Shown piece by piece: positions 16,483-27,912 of a stretch of 64,000 nucleotides of DNA (positions are counted from its first letter, which is position 1; every line of letters starts with the position of its first letter). Source of the DNA: JBKHXF01 sp046566145 (GTDB lineage: Bacteria > Actinomycetota > Nitriliruptoria > Nitriliruptorales > Nitriliruptoraceae); contig JBKHXF010000011.1 in assembly GCA_046566145.1 (NCBI GenBank), forward strand, positions 13,014-77,013, read 5' to 3'. The notes under the pieces were generated by a model. The model did not search any database, was not told the origin of the DNA, and worked only from the letters and a program-made list of their open reading frames with translations. The translations under genes and the position numbers were made by a program.

Positions 16483-16902
16483 ATGGCTCCGACATCCACG
16501 GACGACGTCGCCCAGATCGTCGACCTCGGCCACGCCTACAACCTGGCCGTCGACGACCACGACCCCGACGCCTGGGTGGCGTGCTTCACCGAGGCCGGCG
16601 AGGTGGACAGCCCCTTCGGCACCCCGCGGGGCCGCGAGGAGCTCCACCGGTGGATCTCCGGCATCACCGCCAACCTGACCGGTACCCGGCACTTCTCCGC
16701 CAACGAGGTCGTGACCGTCGACGGCGACCGCGCCACCATGCGGTCGTACTACTTCGTCGTCGGCACCACCGAACACCCGCCCGCGATCGGCGCGACCGGC
16801 CACTACGAGGACGAACTCGTCCGAACCGACGGCCGGTGGCGGTTCGCCCGGCGTGTCCACACCGTGGACCCGAGCTTCCAGGGGGAGGCGCTGGCCGGAT
16901 GA
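16483..16902 (+). CDS. SnoaL-like / nuclear transport factor 2-fold protein
   Basis: 139 residues. The NTF2/SnoaL-like fold is indicated by AQIVDLGHAYNLAVDDHDPDAWVACFTEAGEVDSPFG (helices and first strand), RHFSANEVVTVDGDRATMRSYYFV and HYEDELVRTDGRWRFARRV. Such proteins are small-molecule isomerases, cyclases, hydratases or non-enzymatic binders; the substrate is not predictable. ATG preceded by GAGGAGAG. First gene of the cassette; its stop overlaps the next start by 4 nt (ATGA). Confidence 0.85.
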   Translation: MAPTSTDDVAQIVDLGHAYNLAVDDHDPDAWVACFTEAGEVDSPFGTPRGREELHRWISGITANLTGTRHFSANEVVTVDGDRATMRSYYFVVGTTEHPPAIGATGHYEDELVRTDGRWRFARRVHTVDPSFQGEALAG

Positions 16903-17369
16903 CGACGATCACCTCCGAGACCACCCCAGCGGACGTCGGCGGGCGCTCGGCGCTCCGCCACCTCCTCCTCGCGGCCGCGGCGAGCGTGGCAGCGAACCTG
17001 TTGATCTTCGGCATCGCCTCCGTCGCCGATGTCGACCTCCTGGTCCCGGAGAGCCCGGGATCGGACGCGACCATCGAGCTCACGATGGGAACGGTGGTCG
17101 CCGCCACGGTCCTCCCGCTGACGATCGCCCTCGTCGTCGCGCTCGTCCTCCGTCGGACACGTCGGGGAGGACGGCAGTTCACCGCCCTCGTCGTGGCCGG
17201 GCTCGTCCTGTCCTTCGGCCCGTTGTTCGGCGCCGGCATGGACACCGGCACCATGATCGCCCTCGGCCTGATGCACCCCGTCGTGGCCGCAGCGGCGCTG
17301 TGGCAGCTCCGACCCGTGGCGGCCTCCCCCACGACGCGGGACGCGGCGGCACACGGGACGGGCTCGTGA
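16899..17369 (+). CDS. Four-helix membrane protein (DUF6069-like)
   Basis: 156 residues with about four TM segments: LLLAAAASVAANLLIFGIASVA, MGTVVAATVLPLTIALVVALVL, FTALVVAGLVLSFGPLFGA and GLMHPVVAAAALWQL. The arrangement and the HPVVAA segment in the last helix resemble DUF6069 proteins of actinobacteria, function unknown. Overlaps both neighbours by 4 nt, so all three cassette proteins are made together. Confidence 0.7.
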   Translation: MTTITSETTPADVGGRSALRHLLLAAAASVAANLLIFGIASVADVDLLVPESPGSDATIELTMGTVVAATVLPLTIALVVALVLRRTRRGGRQFTALVVAGLVLSFGPLFGAGMDTGTMIALGLMHPVVAAAALWQLRPVAASPTTRDAAAHGTGS

Positions 17370-18082
17370 CGCGGGTCTTCGTCGCCGGCGGTGCCGGCGG
17401 CGTCGGCTCCGGTGTGGTCGCCGCATGGCTCGCCGATGGGGCCACCGTCGTCACGACCTCGCGGGACGAGGAGCGGTTGGCCAACCTCCGGCGCGTGGTG
17501 CGTGGGCTGCCGGGTCGCCTCATCGCCACCGTGGCGGCCGGCGACCGGCCCGGTCTCGAGCAGCTCGCGGCTGCGCACGGGCCGTTCGACGCCGCCATCG
17601 CCTCCATCGGCGGGGCCGGCTGGCGCCTGGCGCCACTCGCGACGATCGAGGAGGCGATGCTGCGCACGGTCGTCGAGGACGGCATCGTCGCGCACTGGCG
17701 CGTGGCAGCCGCCCTGCGCCCGCACATCCGTGGTGGTGGGAGCTACGTCTTCATCAACGGCGGTGCCGCCGTCGACGTCGTGCCCGGCACCGGCCCGCTG
17801 AGCCTGGTCGCACGCGCCCAGCTCGCGCTGGCGGAGATCTTCGACGCAGAGGAGCGGAGCGGCGTCCGCACGCACAGCCTCGTCCTCACCTCGCCCATCG
17901 CGACGCCCGCGCGCGGTGCCCACGTCCCGGGCGATGCGCTCACGCCGGCAGATGTCGGCGATGCGTGTCGGCGTCTGCACCTCGCGGCGCCGGCGGCCGT
18001 CGAGATCCGCGTCGGCACCAGAGCCGAGATCGAACGGCTCGGAGGCGACACCCCGATCACCGAGGCCGGGCCTCGGGCGTGA
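17366..18082 (+). CDS. Short-chain dehydrogenase/reductase-like protein
   Basis: 238 residues (GTG start, 4-nt overlap with the previous gene). N-terminal Rossmann nucleotide-binding motif VFVAGGAGGVGSGVVAAWLADGATVVTTSRDEERL, then FDAAIASIGGAG in place of the usual NNAG segment. The catalytic YxxxK is not obvious: the region after the SYVFINGGAA strand reads SLVARAQLALAEIF, lacking Tyr and Lys. It may therefore be an atypical or non-catalytic member, such as a redox-sensing or binding protein. Third gene of the TetR cassette. Confidence 0.78.
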   Translation: MTRVFVAGGAGGVGSGVVAAWLADGATVVTTSRDEERLANLRRVVRGLPGRLIATVAAGDRPGLEQLAAAHGPFDAAIASIGGAGWRLAPLATIEEAMLRTVVEDGIVAHWRVAAALRPHIRGGGSYVFINGGAAVDVVPGTGPLSLVARAQLALAEIFDAEERSGVRTHSLVLTSPIATPARGAHVPGDALTPADVGDACRRLHLAAPAAVEIRVGTRAEIERLGGDTPITEAGPRA

Positions 18083-18099
18083 GGACACCCGAACGGTCT

Positions 18100-18158
18100 G
18101 CGGAGCCCCGCAGACGACGCGCCCCCGGCCTGCTGGCCGGGGGCGCGCTCGTGGGTGC
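18100..18158. repeat. 59-bp direct repeat, copy 2 (contains a terminator hairpin)
   Basis: 57/59 identical to 15754-15812, with the same TGCT-loop hairpin at 18121-18144. It lies between the convergent SDR-like and cupredoxin-like genes and forms the right boundary of the TetR cassette. Confidence 0.9.
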
Positions 18159-18175
18159 GGCGATGGCCGCCGGGG

Positions 18176-18865
18176 TCACTCGACGGTGATGGTCCCGGTG
18201 CGCCCGTCGCTGGTGGCGTAGGTGAAGGTGCCGGCGGTGCCGAACGTCTTCTCGAGCGTGCCATCGATCGGCAGGTCGCGCCCGGCGCCGCCGGTGCTGA
18301 CGTCGCCGGTCAGCCCGAGGGCGCCCGCGGTGTCGTTGACGAACACCACGGTCTCGCCGGTCGCGACCGTCAGGTCGAGGCTGCCGGACAGACGCAGCTC
18401 GGGCTTGGCGTGCGCGGTGTAGCTGAACGGCACGTCGGTGCCGGCCGCCGCGTAGATGACCGCGTAGCGGCTGCCGGGCGGGATGATGCCGGCCTCGCCC
18501 GTGCCGGTGGTCCCGACGAACTCGGCCGTCGCGGTCGGCGCGTCGGTGATGGTCCCGGGGTCGGCGTAGAAGATGATGTCGAGGTCGGCGCCGGCGGCGG
18601 AGGTGGTGAGCTCGAACGCGCCGCCGTTGACGAAGTCCGGGACGGCGAAGTACCACGACACGACGCCGTTGGTGGCCGAGCCGATGAGGCCGGCGGTGCG
18701 GTTGATGCGGCTGACGTTGGTGCCGCTGGCCTTGGTCGGCTGCGGCAGCGAGATGGAGCCGGTGATCGTCTGGCCGACCTCGCCGGCGGGTGGGGCGGCA
18801 GCGAGCACGGTGCTCGCCATCGCGGCGGTCGCGACCATCGTCGCGATGCGAGTGGTCCTGCGCAC
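18176..18865 (-). CDS. Secreted protein with a cupredoxin-like C-terminal domain lacking copper ligands
   Basis: 229 residues with a Sec signal (RRTTRIATMVATAAMASTVLAAAPPA). The N-terminal half forms a predicted beta-rich domain (VVSWYFAVPDFVNGGAFELTTS...ADLDIIFYADPG). The C-terminal part ETVVFVNDTAGALGLTGDVS...DGTLEKTFGTAGTFTYATSDGRTGTITVE follows the plastocyanin/cupredoxin pattern, but the expected His and Cys ligands are absent (ATSDG where YxC..H is usual). Hence probably a structural or binding protein, not a blue-copper electron carrier. GTG at 18863-18865 has an AGGAGG ribosome-binding site 5 nt upstream, an excellent start. Confidence 0.75.
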   Translation of the reverse strand: MRRTTRIATMVATAAMASTVLAAAPPAGEVGQTITGSISLPQPTKASGTNVSRINRTAGLIGSATNGVVSWYFAVPDFVNGGAFELTTSAAGADLDIIFYADPGTITDAPTATAEFVGTTGTGEAGIIPPGSRYAVIYAAAGTDVPFSYTAHAKPELRLSGSLDLTVATGETVVFVNDTAGALGLTGDVSTGGAGRDLPIDGTLEKTFGTAGTFTYATSDGRTGTITVE

Positions 18866-19306
18866 GGGGTCCTCCTGTGTGCGGTTCGGGGCGTGAGGTT
18901 GGCTTCGACGCCGAGGGGCCCGTTCCCTGCGCCCCCCGGACCTCGAGACCGGCTGGAGATCGACCGATCGCGTCCCGGCGCGCCTGCGCCGCCCTGTGTG
19001 GCCGACACCCGTCCCAGCCTCTGACCGCCCGGGACGGGGTCGCACCCCACAGGCGCGCGCAGGAGCGCTCAGACGCACATCCGACCCTCCGACATCCTCG
19101 GTCGGGCGGCCGTCGGCTGGTAGGCTGCGAGGTGCGGTCGACCACCCGTCCACGGCCCACACCTCGCCCAGCCCGGCACCCCCGACGACGTCGGTCGGCG
19201 GTGCCGGCCGGTGCCGGGTCCTCCCGGCCGGACGACGCGTCAGCACCGCACGCGGGCACGCCCCGCTGGGCAGCCCTGCCCACCCCTGCCGACCGAAGGA
19301 ACCCGT
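18866..19306. promoter_or_regulatory. gyrB upstream region
   Basis: 441 bp between the divergent cupredoxin-like gene and gyrB. A TAGGCT -10 hexamer is at 19121-19126, matching the -10 elements before several other genes in this window, but no clear -35. The leader to gyrB would be about 180 nt. No gene seen. Confidence 0.45.
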
Positions 19307-21286
19307 GTGTCCGCTGCCGTGACCCCGACCGCCAACGGTGACTACTCGGCGAAGAACATCACGGTGCTCGAGGGGCTCGAGGCGGTCCGCAAGCGGCCTG
19401 GCATGTACATCGGCTCGACCGGGTCGCGGGGGCTCCACCACCTGATCTGGGAGGTCGTCGACAACTCCGTCGACGAGGCGCTGGCCGGGCGGTGCACCGC
19501 CATCGAGGTGACGCTCACGGCGGACGGCGCCGTGCAGGTGACCGACGACGGCTCCGGCATCCCGGTCGACATGCACCCGAAGCAGAACAAGCCGGCGCTG
19601 GAGGTCGTGATGACCGTCCTGCACGCCGGCGGAAAGTTCGACAACGACGCCTACGCGGTCTCGGGCGGCCTGCACGGCGTCGGCATCTCGGTCGTGAACG
19701 CCCTGTCCGAGAAGGTCGAGGTCGTGGTCCACCGCGACGGGGGAATCCACACCCAGACCTACCGCCGTGGCGCCCCGCAGGGCGGCGTCGAACGTGTCGG
19801 CGAGACCGACGACCACGGCACCACGATCCGGTTCTGGCCCGACCCGCAGATCTTCGAGTCGACAGAGTTCTCGATCGACACCATCAAGCGGCGCCTCCGC
19901 GACACCGCGTTCCTCACCGCCGGCCTGCGCATCGTCCTGAACGACGAGCGCCCCCGCGCCGAGGCCGAGGAGGACACCGAGGCGCGCCGCTTCGAGTTCC
20001 ACGCGCCCGGTGGCCTGCGCGACTTCGTCGACCACATCCGCTCGACGAAGGCCAAGGAGCAGCTGCACCCGCCGATCCACTTCGAGACCGAGGAGGAGGG
20101 GCCCAACGGCAGGCAGTCCGTCGAGGTCTCCCTGCAGTGGATCGACGACTACAACGACACGATCCTCAGCTTCGCGAACACCATCAACACCCACGAGGGC
20201 GGCACGCACGAGGAGGGCTTCCGCACGGCCCTGACCTCGGTCATCAACCGCTACGCCACGCAGAACAACCTCCTGAAGTCCAAGGAGGTCGAGTCGCTGT
20301 CCGGTGACGACCTGCGCTCCGGGCTGATCGCGATCATCTCCTGCAAGGTCGGCGACCCGCAGTTCGAGGGGCAGACGAAGACCAAGCTCGGCAACACCGA
20401 GGTCAAGAGCTTCGTCCAGACCACGACCTACGCCCAGCTCCAGGAGTGGCTGCAGGAGCACCCCACCGAGGCCAGGGCGATCGTGCGCAAGGCCGAGTCG
20501 GAGGCGCAGGCCCGCATCGCGGCCCGCAAGGCCCGCGACCTCACCCGGCGCAAGGGGCTGCTCGGCGGCACGGGCCTGCCCGGCAAGCTGGCCGACTGTC
20601 AGTCGCGCGACCCGGCCGAGTCGGAGCTCTACATCGTCGAGGGTGACTCCGCCGGCGGCTCCGCGAAGCAGGCCCGCGACCCCCGCACCCAGGCCATCCT
20701 GCCGATCCGCGGAAAGATCCTGAACGTCGAGAAGGCGCGCCTGCCGAAGATCCTCAACAACAACGAGGTCCAGGCCCTCATCACCGCGATGGGCACCGGC
20801 TTCGCCGAGGACTTCGACGTCGAGAAGTCCCGCTACCACAAGCTGATCCTGATGGCGGACGCCGACGTCGACGGGGCCCACATCCGCACCCTGCTGCTGA
20901 CGTTCCTGTTCCGCCACATGCGGCCGCTGATCGACGCCGGCTACGTCTACCTGGCCCAGCCGCCGCTGTACCAGCTCGTCAACCCGAGCCGGAAGAGCGA
21001 CGTCCGCTACGCCTACTCCGACGCGCAGCGCGACACGATCGTGGCCGAGTTCCGCGAGTCGAGCGACAAGAAGATCGACGTGCAGCGCTTCAAGGGCCTC
21101 GGCGAGATGGACCCGGAGCAGCTCTGGGACACCACGATGGACCCGGAGAAGCGCACGCTCAAGATCGTCACGCTCGACGACGCGGCCGTCGCCGACGAGA
21201 TGTTCTCCATCCTCATGGGCGACGACGTGGAGTCGCGCCGGGAGTTCATCCAGGCCAACGCCCGCTACGCGACCATCGACGTCTGA
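19307..21286 (+). CDS. gyrB: DNA gyrase subunit B
   Basis: 659 residues, ATPase subunit of the type II topoisomerase that introduces negative supercoils. GHKL motifs: LEAVRKRPGMYIGS, EVVDNSVDEALAG, TDDGSGIPVD and VSGGLHGVGISVVNAL. The Toprim domain has EGDSAGGSAKQARD and LMADADVDGAHI, with the C-terminal QRFKGLGEMDPEQLW. GTG at 19307 has AAGGA about 8 nt upstream. It ends one base into the next start codon (TGATG). Confidence 0.97.
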   Translation: MSAAVTPTANGDYSAKNITVLEGLEAVRKRPGMYIGSTGSRGLHHLIWEVVDNSVDEALAGRCTAIEVTLTADGAVQVTDDGSGIPVDMHPKQNKPALEVVMTVLHAGGKFDNDAYAVSGGLHGVGISVVNALSEKVEVVVHRDGGIHTQTYRRGAPQGGVERVGETDDHGTTIRFWPDPQIFESTEFSIDTIKRRLRDTAFLTAGLRIVLNDERPRAEAEEDTEARRFEFHAPGGLRDFVDHIRSTKAKEQLHPPIHFETEEEGPNGRQSVEVSLQWIDDYNDTILSFANTINTHEGGTHEEGFRTALTSVINRYATQNNLLKSKEVESLSGDDLRSGLIAIISCKVGDPQFEGQTKTKLGNTEVKSFVQTTTYAQLQEWLQEHPTEARAIVRKAESEAQARIAARKARDLTRRKGLLGGTGLPGKLADCQSRDPAESELYIVEGDSAGGSAKQARDPRTQAILPIRGKILNVEKARLPKILNNNEVQALITAMGTGFAEDFDVEKSRYHKLILMADADVDGAHIRTLLLTFLFRHMRPLIDAGYVYLAQPPLYQLVNPSRKSDVRYAYSDAQRDTIVAEFRESSDKKIDVQRFKGLGEMDPEQLWDTTMDPEKRTLKIVTLDDAAVADEMFSILMGDDVESRREFIQANARYATIDV

Positions 21287-21516
21287 TGCGCACGGACGCC
21301 AACGGACGCGCGCTCCTCTGGGTCGCCCTCGGCCTCGTGCTGTTCGGCGTCCTCGTCGGCCTGCTCTCGCCCGGGACGTTCCGCCTCGACGCGTTCCTCG
21401 TCATCGCGCCCCTCGGCTTCCTCGGGCTGGCGGTGCTGGCCATGATCGGCCGCGCCGGCGGCCAGGACCCCGACGACGACCCCGCAAGCCCCTCCGACCG
21501 GGAGCCCCTCGAGTGA
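21286..21516 (+). CDS. Small membrane protein, unknown
   Basis: 76 residues with two TM segments (ALLWVALGLVLFGVLVGLL and FLVIAPLGFLGLAVLAMIG) and an acidic C-terminal tail (GGQDPDDDPASPSDREPLE). ATG overlaps the gyrB stop by one base and its end overlaps the next gene by 4 nt. Similar small membrane proteins sit between gyrB and gyrA in some lineages, but I do not recognise a family. Confidence 0.7.
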   Translation: MRTDANGRALLWVALGLVLFGVLVGLLSPGTFRLDAFLVIAPLGFLGLAVLAMIGRAGGQDPDDDPASPSDREPLE

Positions 21517-21707
21517 CCCGCACCCTCCTCGCCGCCGTCGCCGCCCTGCTGATGGGCGTCGTCGTCGTGGGCGGCCTCGGCGTCTTCCTCGGCTTCCCCG
21601 CTGGCCCGTCGCTCGTGACCGGCACGATCGTCGGCATCGTGGGCGCGGCGATCCTGCTCGGCGCCGCCGCCCGCGCCGGGACGCTGCGGGACGACCCGCC
21701 CCGCTGA
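21513..21707 (+). CDS. Small membrane protein, unknown
   Basis: 64 residues (GTG start), two TM segments (LLAAVAALLMGVVVVGGLGVFLGF and LVTGTIVGIVGAAILLGAAA). Tightly linked to the preceding gene by a 4-nt overlap; the pair is likely translated together as part of the gyrB-gyrA operon. No recognised family. Confidence 0.65.
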   Translation: MTRTLLAAVAALLMGVVVVGGLGVFLGFPAGPSLVTGTIVGIVGAAILLGAAARAGTLRDDPPR

Positions 21708-21751
21708 GACCTCCCCCCACCTCCCCGCTGACCTGACGAGGACACGACACC

Positions 21752-24484
<2,733 letters not shown>

Positions 24485-24488
24485 CCGC

Positions 24489-24524
24489 GGGGGCAGGGGA
24501 CCGCTGTCCGGTCGTCCTGCCCCC
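24489..24524 (+). terminator. Hairpin after gyrA
   Basis: GGGGGCAGG pairs with CCTGCCCCC around an 18-nt loop that holds a weaker inner stem (GGACCG/CGGTC). It begins 5 nt after the gyrA stop. A TAGACT -10 for the next gene follows at about 24531. Confidence 0.6.
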
Positions 24525-24592
24525 CGGCCCTAGACTCCCCCGAACGCCTGCGGGGCCCCGCGGTCCCGTGACACCCAGCATCGGAGCTCGCC

Positions 24593-25597
24593 GTGGTCCG
24601 CCGCCGGCTCACCCTCAAGCGCATCGACCCCTGGTCGGTGCTGAAGTTCGGCTTCGTCGCCAACCTGGCGCTGCTCGCCATCCAGCTCCTCGGTGGCGCG
24701 GTGCTGTGGTTCTTCATCCGGCGGTTGCGGCTGATCGAGAAGGTGTGCGAGATCGCGACCGACGTCGGGTTCTCCAACTGCGCCATCGACGGCGGCAACC
24801 TGTTCCGGGCGTTCCTGCTCCTCGGGGTGCTGGCCGTGGTCATCCAGACCGGCGTGCTCGTCTTCCTGACGTTCCTCGCGAACCTCATCGCCGACCTGAC
24901 CGGCGGCATCCAGGTGACGGTCATGGACGACTCGCCGGGCTCCGCGGCCCGGGGGGAGACCGGCGCCGGCGCGGCCACGACCGCCGTCACCGCCAGCGGC
25001 AGCCCGAGCAGCAGCAGCGGCAGCCAGTCACCGGTGGGCGTCGGGCCCACCGCCGGCGCCCCGACGACCCCGACGCGCTCGACGGCCGACGACCCCACCC
25101 TCGCCTGGTCGCGCCTCACCGGCGAGCAGCCGACGACCTCGGCCGCGCCGAGCACGCCGAGCGCGCCGGCGTCGGACGCCGCAGGACCGCCGGCGACCCC
25201 GTCCGCACCCACCACCCCCTCGGGTCCGTCGTCCGGATCGACCGGCGGGACGTCGTCCCCCGAGACCCCCCGCGGCCCCGACACCCCCCGCGCTCCCGAC
25301 TCGCCCCGTGCCCCGGAGTCGCCCCGTGGGCCCGGGTCCGGCCCGCCGCCCGGCGCCGGTGCCCCGTCGCCTGCGCCGTCACGCGACCCGTGGTCCCAGC
25401 AGCCGCCGGCGCGGCCGTCCGGCCCCTCGGCCCCGAGCGGCGGCACCCCGCCGAGCTCCGGCCGCCCCGACGACCGCATCTTCGGGGACCGTCCAGACCG
25501 GCCCGAGGAGGCCGATCCCGGCCGGTTCGGGCGGACGCCGCCGGCGCCGGAGGACGGCGGGAACGGCGGCTCGACCGAGGGCGGCCCCCGCCCCTGA
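24593..25597 (+). CDS. DUF3566 membrane protein with long Pro/Ser/Thr-rich tail
   Basis: 334 residues. The N-terminal about 115 residues are the DUF3566 module: RRRLTLKRIDPWSVLKFGFVANLALLAIQLLGGAVLWFFI, then a loop with GFSNCAIDGGNLF and a second TM RAFLLLGVLAVVIQTGVLVFLTFLANLIADLTGGI. The remaining about 210 residues are low-complexity Pro/Ser/Thr/Gly, with no further TM. DUF3566 proteins sit downstream of gyrA across actinobacteria (Rv0007) with tRNA-Ile next. The function is unknown; a link to division or envelope is suggested by context only. GTG start has GGAG 6 nt upstream. Confidence 0.88.
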   Translation: MVRRRLTLKRIDPWSVLKFGFVANLALLAIQLLGGAVLWFFIRRLRLIEKVCEIATDVGFSNCAIDGGNLFRAFLLLGVLAVVIQTGVLVFLTFLANLIADLTGGIQVTVMDDSPGSAARGETGAGAATTAVTASGSPSSSSGSQSPVGVGPTAGAPTTPTRSTADDPTLAWSRLTGEQPTTSAAPSTPSAPASDAAGPPATPSAPTTPSGPSSGSTGGTSSPETPRGPDTPRAPDSPRAPESPRGPGSGPPPGAGAPSPAPSRDPWSQQPPARPSGPSAPSGGTPPSSGRPDDRIFGDRPDRPEEADPGRFGRTPPAPEDGGNGGSTEGGPRP

Positions 25598-25675
25598 CGC
25601 GTTCGCGTCGCGCCGGGCCCATCGGTACAGTCCCCCGCGGTCTCGGGGCGCGACGTCGCCCCGCGTCCGCTGTCC

Positions 25676-25749
<74 letters not shown>

Positions 25750-25760
25750 CACGACACCGC

Positions 25761-25786
25761 GACCCCCGACCTGCTGGTCGGGGGTC
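25761..25786 (+). terminator. tRNA-Ile terminator
   Basis: GACCCCCGACC / GGTCGGGGGTC stem with TGCT loop, extended by outer ACACGAC/GTCGTGT pairing. The loop and stem core match the two hairpins at 15775 and 18121. Confidence 0.85.
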
Positions 25787-25931
25787 GTCGTGTCTGTCGG
25801 CCCCGCCCTGTGTCGTCCCGGACACGCAGCGACGGTGCGCCCGGCGACGGACCGGCCGGTGACGCGTCCGTAGCGTCCGAGGCACCGTGGAGCCCCGTTC
25901 GGGGCGCCCCCGTCCGCACAGGTCCACGCCG

Positions 25932-27398
25932 ATGCGCCGCCACCACACCATCCCCCTCGTCCCCGTCCTCCTCGGCACCCTCGCGGCCGCCTCACCGGCG
26001 GCCGCCGGCGCGGCCCCGCCCGGCGGCGGCCCCGCCGTCGTCTCGGTCGACGAGCCCGTCGTCGTCAGCGACGCGCTGCCCGGCACCGACCGGTGTGGGC
26101 GCCCGGACGAGACGCTGCGGACCGGGCGAGCCCCGTCCGTGGCGGACGCACCGGACGGGGCGCTCGTCTCGTGGACCCGCGATGACCGCGTGACCGGGAC
26201 GGCGCTGGTGACCGGGGGGCAGGTCCGCACCCTGTCGACCGGGCCGGCCTGCACGGAGCCCGACGACGGGCGCACGCAGTGGGCGACCTCGGTCGCGGTC
26301 GACGGGACCGGACGCAGCTACCTCGCGACGGTGACCGAGACCCCGAACGCCGGGCTCCCCGACACCTCGTCCACCACGCGCGGCGAGGTCCGGGTCGCGG
26401 TCCGCGACCCCGGATCGACCTCGTTCGGTCCGCCGGTCGTCGTCTCGAGCTGGGTCGGGTACTCGGAGAGCGTCGACCTCACGCCCCACCCGGTCGTCGA
26501 CGACCGTGTCTGGATCACGTACAACGAGCCGATCCGCAGCAACATCGTGGGCCAGGTGCTGAAGGTCGGACGCACCGACGACGGCGGGGCCACGTGGGGT
26601 GGGCTGACCACCCTGCGGACGGGGCTCTCCGCGGTCGAGGCCACGTTCACTCCGAAGGTCGTCGTCCTCGACGCGCAACGTGCGGTCGTGGTCGCGATGG
26701 GCGGTGCGCTCGGCGCCGTCATCAACCAGCCGGCCCCCGCGTCCCCGTCCCGGCCGATGGACGTCCTGGCCTGGCACACGCGCGACGGCGGGGCGACCTG
26801 GACCGGCCCCGCTCGGGTGATGCGGGTGTCCGGCGACCGGCCCGACGACCGTCGCACCGGTGGACAGCTCCGCTTCCTGCCGACCGTCTCGGTGGCCGCG
26901 ACCGACGACGGGCGGGTGCACGTCCTGACCGACGACCACGTCGCCGGGGTCTCCTCCGCGCTGCGCAGCGCCTCCTCCGCCGACGGGGGCGCGACGTGGG
27001 TCGCCGGACCGGACGTCGCCGGCACGACGGCCGCCGGCGGGTTCTTCTCCCACGACCTCGTCGCCCGACCGGGTGGGGTCCTCGCCGCCGTCTGGCACGC
27101 CTACGAGGACACAGAGGAGGCGCTGCTCTCCCGCACCCGGATCGCCGTCACGACGTCGGCCGAGGTCAGCGCCGGCGGTGCCGGGTGGGGCCCGGTGACC
27201 GACCTGGTCGCGCCGGCCGACCGGCGGGCCGCCCGCCGCGGCCCGTTCACCTCCGCCGGCGTCGAGGCGAGCGCCACGCCCTCCGGGGTCGTCGTCGCGC
27301 ACGAGCACCCGGTGGCCGACGCGTCCGGCGTCGAGGTGCGGGTGGTGGTGTCGAGGGTGCGGCTGACCCCGGCACCGGGTGGGCCCGGGGCCGGCTGA
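25932..27398 (+). CDS. Secreted sialidase-like (BNR/Asp-box) beta-propeller protein
   Basis: 488 residues. Sec signal MRRHHTIPLVPVLLGTLAAASPAAAGA. At least three Asp-box repeats: TDDGGATWGGL, RDGGATWTGP and SADGGATWVAG. No confident sialidase active site is visible, so exported binding or lytic protein of unknown substrate. ATG at 25932 directly precedes the signal; an upstream in-frame GTG at 25887 is less likely. Related in fold, not in close sequence, to the protein at 14102. Confidence 0.75.
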   Translation: MRRHHTIPLVPVLLGTLAAASPAAAGAAPPGGGPAVVSVDEPVVVSDALPGTDRCGRPDETLRTGRAPSVADAPDGALVSWTRDDRVTGTALVTGGQVRTLSTGPACTEPDDGRTQWATSVAVDGTGRSYLATVTETPNAGLPDTSSTTRGEVRVAVRDPGSTSFGPPVVVSSWVGYSESVDLTPHPVVDDRVWITYNEPIRSNIVGQVLKVGRTDDGGATWGGLTTLRTGLSAVEATFTPKVVVLDAQRAVVVAMGGALGAVINQPAPASPSRPMDVLAWHTRDGGATWTGPARVMRVSGDRPDDRRTGGQLRFLPTVSVAATDDGRVHVLTDDHVAGVSSALRSASSADGGATWVAGPDVAGTTAAGGFFSHDLVARPGGVLAAVWHAYEDTEEALLSRTRIAVTTSAEVSAGGAGWGPVTDLVAPADRRAARRGPFTSAGVEASATPSGVVVAHEHPVADASGVEVRVVVSRVRLTPAPGGPGAG

Positions 27399-27408
27399 CC
27401 GCGGCGGT

Positions 27409-27771
27409 TCAGCCGGTCCCGTCGAGCACGCCGGCGGCGCGGAGCGCAGCCCGGACGTGCCCCGGTGCCGCACCGTCGCCGGTCGGCGGGAAGTCGCACG
27501 CGGCGAGCCCCTCGGCCAGCACCCTCCCGAAATGGGACGGGTCCGCCGGCGGGCTCGGCTGCTGCCACAGGCGCAGGTGCGCCTCCGGGTCCCCGGGGTC
27601 GGCGAGCCAGAAGACCCGCCCGTCGTCGGACCAGACCACCGCCGGCTCGCGACCGGTGTCGAACCACACGTCGGCGGTGTCCTGCAGCCCCGGGGCCGGG
27701 TGCGTGCGTCCGGCCTCGAACGCCTCGGCGACCAGCACGGCGACGTCCACGCGCTCGACCTGCTCGGTCAC
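27409..27771 (-). CDS. Hypothetical protein, 120 aa
   Basis: Soluble acidic protein with VDVAVLVAEAFEAGRTHPAPGLQDTADVWFDTGREPAVVWSDDGRVFWLADPGDPEAHLRLW. There are no TM segments and no recognised domain. GTG start with GAGGG 4-5 nt upstream, typical codon composition, convergent with the propeller gene 10 nt away. Function unknown. Confidence 0.65.
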   Translation of the reverse strand: MTEQVERVDVAVLVAEAFEAGRTHPAPGLQDTADVWFDTGREPAVVWSDDGRVFWLADPGDPEAHLRLWQQPSPPADPSHFGRVLAEGLAACDFPPTGDGAAPGHVRAALRAAGVLDGTG

Positions 27772-27856
27772 GGGTCCCTCGTCCGTCCGGTCGGGGGCAC
27801 CGTAGCCACCCCGACGGACGGCCCGGGTGGCCGGCGTGCGGCCGCCGGCGCGTGGC

Positions 27857-27862
27857 TAGGCT
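27857..27862 (+). promoter_or_regulatory. -10 hexamer TAGGCT upstream of the 27913 gene
   Basis: TAGGCT in the 141-bp divergent intergenic region, about 50 nt before the start codon. It matches the -10 hexamers before gyrB and the PhoD gene. No convincing -35. Confidence 0.4.
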
Positions 27863-27912
27863 CGGTCACGAGACCGACCCGACCGACGACCACCGACGAC
27901 GAGGACGACGAG

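Noticed and set aside
18176..20917. 913-codon minus-strand frame across gyrB and beyond
   Set aside because: Only its last 230 codons (after the GTG at 18865) form the secreted protein; the rest is antisense to gyrB.
25887..25931. Upstream GTG start for the second propeller protein
   Set aside because: Would place 15 Arg/Pro-rich residues before an otherwise textbook Sec signal; ATG 25932 preferred.
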